Shown in pieces: positions 6,655-12,791 of a DNA stretch of 13,599 nucleotides (positions are counted from its first letter, which is position 1; every line of letters begins with the position of its first letter). The notes under the pieces are model-generated. The model did no database searches. It was given only the letters and a program-made list of their open reading frames with translations, and had not been told where the DNA came from. The DNA comes from Bacteroidales bacterium UBA4347 (GTDB lineage Bacteria > Bacteroidota > Bacteroidia > Bacteroidales > P3), in the NCBI GenBank assembly GCA_002394185.1, contig DGTB01000144.1, positions 1 to 13,599 on the forward strand, in the 5' to 3' direction. Both the position numbers and the translations under genes were made by a program.

Positions 6655-8667
6655 ATGAAACGAATTCTCTCATTCCTCCTCCTCCTGCTCTCCATCGCCG
6701 CCCAAGCGCAGGTGGGGGACTATTTCCCTGAAGGCTATTTCGCCGACGGCAGGCACGACGACGATGCCGACGTGGTAGTCCACTACATGCGTCTGGCTGG
6801 CGCCGAACCGCTATGGAACAGCACCACCGCCAAAGGTACCACTCTGCTGAGGCTCACATTGTTGCCCAAATATTATCATCCGCTGTTCGTCACGGTGACC
6901 GTCGCCGACAGCGGCGCCGCCCTGGTCTGGCGCAAAGGCAACGCCAATCACTGGCTCGACCATGCGGAGGGCATCCTCGACAGCGGTCGGCGGCGCCTCA
7001 GTCCATCGGAAACCGACACCCTCCGCAGCCTTATGGCAACCGCTCTGCCTCTGCCGCGCAAACACTGCAGCCTCTGTTCAAGCACCTTCCAGCCACCCTA
7101 CCTGCTGGAGGCCGTGAACCACAGAGGCTACAGCGCCTACTACGACGAATGCTACTTCGATGTGCAAGGACGGCTGGCCAACGCCATCGTCGCCTTGGCC
7201 GACAGTCTGTACCTCGACATGGAAATATACACCCCCGACAATCGCACCTCCATCCAACCCGCGCAGTTCCCCGGCGGCGAAGAAGCCATGAAGTCCTTCA
7301 TCGACAGCCTCTTGGTCTACCCGCCTGAGGCTTTGCGCGAACTGGAAGGCGGCACGGTGACCCTCCAGTTTGTTGTGGAACGCGACGGCTCGCTGCATCA
7401 ACCTGGGAGCCTCTCCGACGACGACCACGGCCTCAGCCTCGAAGCCGTACGTGTCTTCCGACAATTCCCGCGCTGGCAACCAGCCATGAAGGACGGCAAA
7501 CCGGTGCGCAGCTATGCAAGTGCCTCCTTCCGGTTCGTCGTGCCCGACAGCCTGCTGCCCGCCTACGGAAACCCCATGCTCGAGACCCCGCGCGACCGCG
7601 ACAGCTGGCATAGCATCTACGGCTGGTACAAGTGCCACTACCTCCACCCCGACCAGATGGAGCCTTGCTACAACCTCGCTGCCTGCTACTACGACGAGTT
7701 CATGCTCCCCCGGGTGCCTGTGAAACAGCCCTCAGCTTTGGACACCTTCCTGCTGGACATGGGCGGCGACAGCACCTTCTCACGCAATTTCGACCGCACA
7801 CCCGTTGTTGCCTCCGCTGCCGACAGCGCCCTGCGCTACTACTACATGTTCCTCGAGCGCCTCCACGCCGCCGTCGACATCGACTCCCTGGCCGGCAGAA
7901 TTGGAAACGGATACGTCGACACCCTCAACCGCATGCTCAATGCCTACCTCCCCATCCGCCGGCTGGAGCGTCATCTCGGCCTGCCGCACAACCCCCTCAA
8001 CCGCCTGCCCCTCGACACCCTACCCGGCTACCACTACCCGCGCTCCTACTTCTGCGACATCGCTGCCGACACCCTTCCCGACACCTATTCAGAGTTCGAA
8101 GGCTGCAACCTCGACGACTCCTACTTTTGGACTTGGGTCTTCTCGGACCAACTCAACCAGATGGACGAACCCGTCCTCTTTTCGCGTCCCCTCGAGCCCT
8201 CCGACACCGTGCTTCGCTTCGCCTTCTACCCCTCTTTCCACCCGTCGTTGGCCTTCCGCATTGAGAAGCATGGAGCGCCGGCGTCTCGCCGGCTGGGCGA
8301 CAAGGATGAAACCATCGTCCTTTACTGGAAGCAACTCGAATTCTCCGAGGAGCAACAGGAACCCGGCGACGACACCCTTTCCATTTTCGACCTTGCCTAC
8401 CATCTTCGCGAAGGCCACCGCACACTCTCCCGCCGCCAGTACCGTCGCCTGATGAACCTCTTCCAGCCGTTGCACTTCGACCGTCTGCCCCGCACCCATA
8501 CCCTTTTTATGCTCGACGGTGCCCAGTGGGTCATCGAGCGTCGCACCGCCGACACTTTCAAGGCCTATTACACCAACGTGGCCGGCAGCGACATTGCCGA
8601 CCTCTACGACTACCTTATCAGCCTCGCCCGCATCAAAGCCAAATACGCCCGCGAATACTGCGACTGA
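6655..8667 (+). CDS. Exported protein with TonB C-terminal domain and duplicated flanking domain
   Basis: The 670-residue product begins with a signal peptide (about 1-18, LLLLLSIAAQA then Q). Residues about 203-297 are a TonB C-terminal domain: QFPGGEEAMKSFIDSLL, YPPEAL, GTVTLQFVVERDGSL, then the end of the fold at WQPAMKDGKPVRSYASASF. Classical TonB passes energy from ExbB/ExbD to outer-membrane receptors. This protein has no N-terminal anchor or proline-rich rod, so it is more likely a periplasmic or surface protein reusing the fold. Residues about 41-190 and 500-660 look like two copies of one unrecognised domain: LLRLTLLPKYYHPLFVTV matches VLRFAFYPSFHPSLAFRI, and SPSETDTLRSLM matches SRRQYRRLMNLF. 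The C copy has about 11 extra residues from 540 encoded by a REP-like hairpin. Residues 310-480 have no recognised motif. The start is ATG at 6655, 4 bp after the preceding gene. Codons end mostly in C. Confidence 0.85.
   Translation: MKRILSFLLLLLSIAAQAQVGDYFPEGYFADGRHDDDADVVVHYMRLAGAEPLWNSTTAKGTTLLRLTLLPKYYHPLFVTVTVADSGAALVWRKGNANHWLDHAEGILDSGRRRLSPSETDTLRSLMATALPLPRKHCSLCSSTFQPPYLLEAVNHRGYSAYYDECYFDVQGRLANAIVALADSLYLDMEIYTPDNRTSIQPAQFPGGEEAMKSFIDSLLVYPPEALRELEGGTVTLQFVVERDGSLHQPGSLSDDDHGLSLEAVRVFRQFPRWQPAMKDGKPVRSYASASFRFVVPDSLLPAYGNPMLETPRDRDSWHSIYGWYKCHYLHPDQMEPCYNLAACYYDEFMLPRVPVKQPSALDTFLLDMGGDSTFSRNFDRTPVVASAADSALRYYYMFLERLHAAVDIDSLAGRIGNGYVDTLNRMLNAYLPIRRLERHLGLPHNPLNRLPLDTLPGYHYPRSYFCDIAADTLPDTYSEFEGCNLDDSYFWTWVFSDQLNQMDEPVLFSRPLEPSDTVLRFAFYPSFHPSLAFRIEKHGAPASRRLGDKDETIVLYWKQLEFSEEQQEPGDDTLSIFDLAYHLREGHRTLSRRQYRRLMNLFQPLHFDRLPRTHTLFMLDGAQWVIERRTADTFKAYYTNVAGSDIADLYDYLISLARIKAKYAREYCD
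8272..8293 (+). repeat. REP-like hairpin inside the TonB-domain gene
   Basis: The sequence is GGAGC followed by GCCGGCG (8277-8283), loop TCT, and CGCCGGC (8287-8293). It is the same 22-bp element as 919-940 in opposite orientation, differing only in the loop. It is translated in frame as G540 to about R546 (GAPASRR). The related N-terminal domain copy of the same protein has no counterpart to these residues, which supports insertion. Confidence 0.75.
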
Positions 8668-8677
8668 CCCGTATGTA

Positions 8678-8699
8678 GAGACGCGGCATGCCGCGTCTC
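8678..8699. repeat. Perfect 22-bp palindrome downstream of the TonB-domain gene
   Basis: The arms are GAGACGCGGCA (8678-8688) and TGCCGCGTCTC (8689-8699), fully complementary with no spacer. It starts 10 bp after the stop codon at 8667. There is no T tract on either side, so it is not a typical terminator. It may be a second REP-like family or a protein-binding site; it could still slow transcription from the left. Confidence 0.7.
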
Positions 8700-8726
8700 C
8701 AATGGCGACCAACCGTATAATATAGG

Positions 8727-8766
8727 AACAAAAGGCGGTGCACTCTCTTTGGGGGGAGTGCACCGC
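8727..8766 (-). terminator. Rho-independent terminator of hutH
   Basis: An 11-bp perfect stem (8735-8745 with 8756-8766, arms GCGGTGCACTC and GAGTGCACCGC) encloses a 10-base loop. On the minus strand it is followed by CTTTTGTT (8734-8727). It lies 26 bp past the hutH stop codon. The plus-strand side has no T run, so termination should act on minus-strand transcripts. Confidence 0.8.
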
Positions 8767-8792
8767 GAGGGGGTTGTCTTATGCAGTAAGGG

Positions 8793-10289
8793 TTACATCG
8801 CCATGTCCTGCAGGAAGCGGACGCTGGCGTGGATGTGCTTGTACATGATTTGGTCGATGTCGACGAAGTTGACGCTCTTGCGGTAGTCGGCGACCATCTG
8901 CTCGATCTTGGGGCTGCTCTTGAGACCTTCCTGATGGCGGAAGTCGAGGGCCTGGGCGGCGTTGAAGAGCTCGATGGCGAGGATGCGCTCGGTGTTCTCG
9001 CAGACGCGGTAGGTCTTGGTGGCGGCGTTGCCACCCATGGAGACGAGGTCCTCCTGGTTCTGGCTGCTGGGGATGCTGTCGACGCTGCAGGGGGTGCAGA
9101 GCTGCTTGCTCTGGCTGGCGATGGCGGCGGCGGCGTACTGCGGAATCATGAAGCCGCTGTTGAGGCCGGGTTTGGCCACGAGGAAGGAGGGCAGGCCGCG
9201 TTTGGCGTCGATGAGCTGGTAGGTGCGGCGCTCGCTGATGGCACCGAGTTCGGCCACTGCGATGGCCAGGAAGTCGAGCACCATGGCGAGGGGTTCGCCG
9301 TGGAAGTGGCCGCCGGAGATGACCATGTCCTCGTCGGGCAGCACGATGGGGTTGTCGGTGGTGGAGTTGATTTCGGTCTCGACGACGGACTCAACGTAGC
9401 GGATGGTGTCCTTGGCGGCGCCGTGGACCTGCGGGGCGCAGCGGAAGGAGTAGGGGTCCTGGACGTGCTCCTTGTGGCGCTTGATGAGGTCGCTGCCTTC
9501 GAGCCAGCAGCGCACGGCGGCGGCGGTTTCGAGTTGGCCTTTGTGGGGGCGCACCATGTGGAGGCACTCGTAGAAGGGCTCGATGCGGCCGTCGAAGGCG
9601 TCGAGGCTGAGGCTGAGCACCATGTCGGCCTGGCGGCTGAGGCGGCGGGCTTTCAACAGGCTCCAGACGGCGTAGCTGCTCATGAACTGTGTGCCGTTGA
9701 GGAGGGCGAGGCCTTCCTTGCTCTGCAGCTCGATGGGCTGCCAACCTTTGGCTTTGTAGACCTCTTGGGCATCGCAGCGACGGCCTTTCCAGTAGACGTC
9801 GCCCATGCCGAGGATGGCGGGGAGCATGAGGTTGGCCAGGGGGCAGAGGTCGCCGCTGGCGCCGAGGGAGCCCTGCTGGTAGACGACGGGCAGGATGTCG
9901 TCGTTGTAGCAGTCGATGAGGCGCTGGACGGTCTGCAGCTGTGCTCCGCTGTAGCCGAAGGTGAAGTTCTGGGCTTTGAGCAGGAGCATGAGGCGCACCA
10001 CCTCGGCGGGCACTTCGTCGCCGACGCCGCAGGCGTGGCTCATGACGAGGTTCTTCTGCAGCTGGCTGAGCTGTTCTTTGCTGATGCTGATGTTGCAGAG
10101 GGAGCCGAAGCCGGTGGTGACGCCGTAGATGGGTTCCTTCTGGGTTTCCATCTTCTGGTTGAGGTAGTTGCGGCATTTCTCGATGCGGCGCTTGGCCTCG
10201 TCGCCGAGGGCGAGGGTCATTTTCTTATCGATGATTTCCTGAATTTTGTCCAGGGTCAGTTTCTCGTTGGGGTTGAAAGTATAGGTCAT
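8793..10289 (-). CDS. hutH: Histidine ammonia-lyase
   Basis: HutH removes ammonia from L-histidine to give trans-urocanate, the first step of histidine breakdown, in the cytoplasm. The 498-residue protein carries the GSLGASGDLCPLA segment; A144, S145 and G146 cyclise to the MIO cofactor. Y55 in IYGVTTGFG is the expected catalytic tyrosine. The pocket motif MSHACG (S84, H85) is of the histidine type, unlike the pocket sequences recalled for tyrosine or phenylalanine lyases. GGHFHGEPLAMVLDFLA and SQNQEDLVSMGGNA are further family signatures. An open frame reaches a GTG at 10313, but the ATG at 10289 gives the usual N-terminus. The 42-bp gap from the zinc-ribbon gene holds a 5-bp hairpin (10310-10322) and no terminator, so it may be read from the upstream genes. 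No hutU, hutI or formimidoyltransferase gene is nearby. A terminator follows. Confidence 0.95.
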   Translation of the reverse strand: MTYTFNPNEKLTLDKIQEIIDKKMTLALGDEAKRRIEKCRNYLNQKMETQKEPIYGVTTGFGSLCNISISKEQLSQLQKNLVMSHACGVGDEVPAEVVRLMLLLKAQNFTFGYSGAQLQTVQRLIDCYNDDILPVVYQQGSLGASGDLCPLANLMLPAILGMGDVYWKGRRCDAQEVYKAKGWQPIELQSKEGLALLNGTQFMSSYAVWSLLKARRLSRQADMVLSLSLDAFDGRIEPFYECLHMVRPHKGQLETAAAVRCWLEGSDLIKRHKEHVQDPYSFRCAPQVHGAAKDTIRYVESVVETEINSTTDNPIVLPDEDMVISGGHFHGEPLAMVLDFLAIAVAELGAISERRTYQLIDAKRGLPSFLVAKPGLNSGFMIPQYAAAAIASQSKQLCTPCSVDSIPSSQNQEDLVSMGGNAATKTYRVCENTERILAIELFNAAQALDFRHQEGLKSSPKIEQMVADYRKSVNFVDIDQIMYKHIHASVRFLQDMAM

Positions 10290-10331
10290 TGTTGTTGTTT
10301 TATGTATTTCCACCGAAGGTGGGGGTGTTTG

Positions 10332-11153
10332 TTATTTCTGCAGGTTGGCTTTGGCTTTTTCGGCAATGTCGTCGTCGACGAGGATGCGGCCGCAGTTCTC
10401 GCAGACGATGACTTTCTTGTGCATCTTGATTTCCATCTGGCGTTGGGGCGGGATGTTGCTGAAGCAGCCACCGCAGGAGTCGCGGTCGATGGTGACGACG
10501 GCGAGGCCGTTACGGGCAGCGCCGCGGATGCGCTTGTAGGCAGTGAGGTAGCGCTCATCGATGAACTGCTCCTGCTCCAGGCTCTTCTCGCGGAGGCGCT
10601 TCTCATCCTTCTCCGTTTCGGCGATGATGGAGGTGAGTTCCTCGCGCTTGGCATCAAGGTCCTTGGTGCGGTTCTCGACAAGGGTTTTGGCAGCGGCAAT
10701 GTGCTCTTTGAGTTCTTTCACCTTGGCAACACCTTCTCTGTTCTTACGCTCGCAGAGCTGGATTTCGAGCTCCTGGAATTCAACTTCTTTGGCAAGGGAT
10801 TCGTACTCGCGGTTGTTACGGACATTGTCCTGCTGCTTCTTGTACTTCTTGATCTGTTCTTCGTGGTCGGAAATCTCGGTGTTGCGTGCCTTGTTGGCGG
10901 CCTCGGTCTCCTTGATGTCGTTGTTGAAGTTCTCGATGCGGGTGTTCAGACCGGCGATTTCGTCTTCAAGGTCCTGGACAGCCTGCGGCAGTTCGCCACG
11001 GATGATTTGGATTTTGTCAATCTCGCTGTCCACACTCTGCAGGGTGTAGAGGGCCACGAGACGTTTCTCGATGGCGAGGTCGACGTCGGGACGCAGGATG
11101 ACGGGAGCTTCGGTTTGCTCTTCTGCTTTTTTTGTGCTGACTTTTTTTGCCAT
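10332..11153 (-). CDS. cdsZ: Coiled-coil C4-type zinc-ribbon protein, CdsZ-like
   Basis: The 273-residue protein is mostly one long charged coiled coil (about 30-200) followed by a zinc ribbon with four cysteines: C227 and C230 (CGGC), C251 and C254 (CENC). This is the layout of the C4-type zinc-ribbon family (Pfam zf-RING_7) often annotated CdsZ in Bacteroidota; related proteins are proposed to act as regulators or nucleic-acid-binding factors, but the molecular role is uncertain. The ATG at 11153 is chosen; the frame stays open to a TTG at 11180 through an AT-only stretch unlikely to be coding. It lies 27 bp after the Nif3-like gene, an arrangement recalled as common in this phylum, so the two are probably cotranscribed. 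The symbol is a family-level guess. Confidence 0.88.
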   Translation of the reverse strand: MAKKVSTKKAEEQTEAPVILRPDVDLAIEKRLVALYTLQSVDSEIDKIQIIRGELPQAVQDLEDEIAGLNTRIENFNNDIKETEAANKARNTEISDHEEQIKKYKKQQDNVRNNREYESLAKEVEFQELEIQLCERKNREGVAKVKELKEHIAAAKTLVENRTKDLDAKREELTSIIAETEKDEKRLREKSLEQEQFIDERYLTAYKRIRGAARNGLAVVTIDRDSCGGCFSNIPPQRQMEIKMHKKVIVCENCGRILVDDDIAEKAKANLQK

Positions 11154-11180
11154 ATTATTATATATTATTTTATAATTCAA

Positions 11181-11981
11181 TCAAATATAACACACGAGGC
11201 TTTCTTGCTTCGTGGAAATTCGGCATGCAAAGTTACTAAATTTTTCTGATATGGCGCGATAAAATATTTCTTTTGCGAATTGTTCGGTCTCGTAGTGGCC
11301 TGCGTCGACGATGATGATGCGGCCTTCGGCGCGCTGAAAGTCGTGATATTTCAGGTCGGCGGTGATGTAGATGTCAGCCTTTGCCGTCAAGGCGTCGCCA
11401 ATGAAGGAGGCACCGCTGCCGCCGCAGAGGGCGACGCGGGTGATGGTGTTTAGTGGGGAGTGTTTTGTGTTTATTGGCGAGGTGCGGAGGGTTGGGATGC
11501 CGAGTATCCCTTTGACCTTCTGCAGGAAGGTGTCGACGGGCATTGGCTCGGGCAGCTCACCCACCATGCCGGCTCCGTTCTCCGGGTCCATGGGTTTGAG
11601 GATGCGGGTGTTCTGCAGGCCCAGTTTCTCGCTGAGGATGCCGTTGACACCCCAGGGCAGGTTGTCGAGGTTGGTGTGGGCGGCGTAGACGGCAATGCCG
11701 TGCCGGATGAGGTTGATGACGGTGCGACCGGCTTCGTTGTCGGAGGTGATTCGCTTCAGACCGCTGAAAATGAAGGGATGGTGGGTGACAATGAGGTTGA
11801 GACCATGCTCTATTGCTTCGTCGACGACGGCGGGGGTGAGGTCGAGGGCCACGAGGATGCCTGTGCACGGTTCCTGCCGCTGTCCGATGAGGAAGCCTGC
11901 GTTGTCGTAGTCCTCCTGCAGTTCAGGACGGAAGGTGGCGTCGAGCCACGACGCCACCTGGCCTATTGTGGTGTGTTCCAT
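11181..11981 (-). CDS. Nif3-like dinuclear metal-centre protein, short form
   Basis: The 266-residue protein belongs to the Nif3/YbgI family, also annotated GTP cyclohydrolase 1 type 2 homologue; the physiological reaction is unsettled. Family members form toroidal hexamers with two metals per subunit. The ligands are visible: H67 and H68 (VTHHPF), D106 in HTNLDNLPWGVN, and H229 and E233 (GHYETE), matching H63, H64, D101, H215 and E219 of E. coli YbgI. The length is close to YbgI (247); the roughly 365-residue form with an inserted PII-like domain, which I recall as common in Bacteroidota, is not present. At the domain junction, residues 170-179 (INTKHSPLNT) are encoded by four 7-bp repeat units. 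The ATG at 11981 overlaps an inverted repeat. It is first in an apparent unit with the zinc-ribbon gene. Confidence 0.93.
   Translation of the reverse strand: MEHTTIGQVASWLDATFRPELQEDYDNAGFLIGQRQEPCTGILVALDLTPAVVDEAIEHGLNLIVTHHPFIFSGLKRITSDNEAGRTVINLIRHGIAVYAAHTNLDNLPWGVNGILSEKLGLQNTRILKPMDPENGAGMVGELPEPMPVDTFLQKVKGILGIPTLRTSPINTKHSPLNTITRVALCGGSGASFIGDALTAKADIYITADLKYHDFQRAEGRIIIVDAGHYETEQFAKEIFYRAISEKFSNFACRISTKQESLVCYI
11446..11473 (-). repeat. Four 7-bp tandem units inside the Nif3-like gene
   Basis: On the plus strand the units are GTGTTTA (11446-11452), GTGGGGA (11453-11459), GTGTTTT (11460-11466) and GTGTTTA (11467-11473). The coding strand reads as repeated TAAACAC-like units, translated as residues 170-179. 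This falls where short Nif3 proteins have a variable linker between halves, so it is tolerated and the frame is kept. Confidence 0.65.
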
Positions 11982-12014
11982 TTGCGTTGTTATTTTTGTT
12001 TTTTATAACGCAAA
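11981..12014. promoter_or_regulatory. Inverted repeat at the start of the Nif3-like gene
   Basis: TTTGCG (11981-11986) pairs with CGCAAA (12009-12014), and TTAT (11990-11993) pairs with ATAA (12005-12008), with a 3-base bulge and a T-rich loop. It lies in the 63-bp spacer upstream of the Nif3-like gene and touches its start codon. It could be an operator or an mRNA structure that limits initiation. No clear -33/-7 promoter was found in the spacer. Confidence 0.35.
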
Positions 12015-12044
12015 AGGGACTGTTTTATTGTGCGGGAGGATGGC

Positions 12045-12785
12045 TTATTGTTTCGTAAGGGTGAGACCGAAGTCGCCGAGGGCGAAGAAGAGGTGGTTGT
12101 CGTCGGGCAGGTAGAAGCCGCCGCTGACGGATTCGTTGCCGTCGGTGGCGCACACCGTGCCTGCGCCGCCGTGGTAGGAGTAGCTGACGTTGGCGCGTTC
12201 GGTTTCGCGGTGGCCGTCGATGTCCACGACGGTGACGTTGAGCACCCCGGTAGTGTTGCCGACCAGGTGCAGTTCGTAGACGATGCTGTCGCCGTCCCAT
12301 TCGTTGTAGTGGCCTTGTTTCCATGTGGTTCCCGCCAGGGTGGAGGGCTTGGCGAGGTGCTTCTCCTTGAGGCCGAAGTTGACGATGCCGGGCAGCTCCA
12401 GGTCGGTGCTCATTGTGGTGGGCGCGGTGATGCGCAGACCTTCAGCCTTGGTGTAGTCCAGGTCGAGGCGGTAGCGCTGCATGATGGCGTCGGGGATGGA
12501 CAGGGTGGCTGTGGCAGTGCCGTGGTTGTCGCTCCAGGAATAGTTCATGGGCATGGTGTAGCATAGGGGCCAGGGGCCGCCGTCGTCCTCGACAACGAAG
12601 AGCAGGCCGCTGTCGGCGGTGTTGCACACGAGGGTGAGGGTGGTCTTGAGGGTTTGGCCCTCGTCGTCGGTGGTGTATGCGTCGCCGCTCCAGGCCGAGC
12701 CGGCAAGGTCGATGTCGGGTACGCAGGAGGCTAAGAGGAGGGACGCGAGCAGTGCCAGCGCAACAGATTTGAAGGTTTGTTTCAT
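12045..12785 (-). CDS. Lipoprotein with two tandem homologous domains
   Basis: The 246-residue product starts with a lipoprotein signal: MKQTFKSVALALLASLLLAS then C21 in the lipobox LLASC, so the mature protein is lipidated and envelope-bound. The rest is two tandem copies of a beta-rich domain of about 97 residues, 27-123 and 150-246. Each opens with LAG-x-x-W (LAGSAW and LAGTTW), followed by TLTLVCNTADSGLLFVVED in the first and ELHLVGNTTGVLNVTVVD in the second, and then an aromatic SYSxxx segment. The family is not recognised; the pattern suggests small beta-barrels or sandwiches made by duplication. The start lies 6 bp downstream of the preceding gene's stop, so both are one transcription unit. 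Confidence 0.85.
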   Translation of the reverse strand: MKQTFKSVALALLASLLLASCVPDIDLAGSAWSGDAYTTDDEGQTLKTTLTLVCNTADSGLLFVVEDDGGPWPLCYTMPMNYSWSDNHGTATATLSIPDAIMQRYRLDLDYTKAEGLRITAPTTMSTDLELPGIVNFGLKEKHLAKPSTLAGTTWKQGHYNEWDGDSIVYELHLVGNTTGVLNVTVVDIDGHRETERANVSYSYHGGAGTVCATDGNESVSGGFYLPDDNHLFFALGDFGLTLTKQ

Positions 12786-12791
12786 AAATGA

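Noticed and set aside
8735..8766. Hairpin as a bidirectional terminator
   Set aside because: Only the minus-strand exit has a T run; the plus-strand side continues with GAGGGGGTTG.
10290..10313. GTG start adding eight residues to HutH
   Set aside because: The added sequence is untypical and the ATG at 10289 gives the expected N-terminus.
8829..11249. 806-codon open frame on the plus strand opposite hutH and the zinc-ribbon gene
   Set aside because: Its translation is low-complexity Val/Asp/Glu/Gly/Ala, and it covers two well-recognised minus-strand genes. It is a composition shadow.
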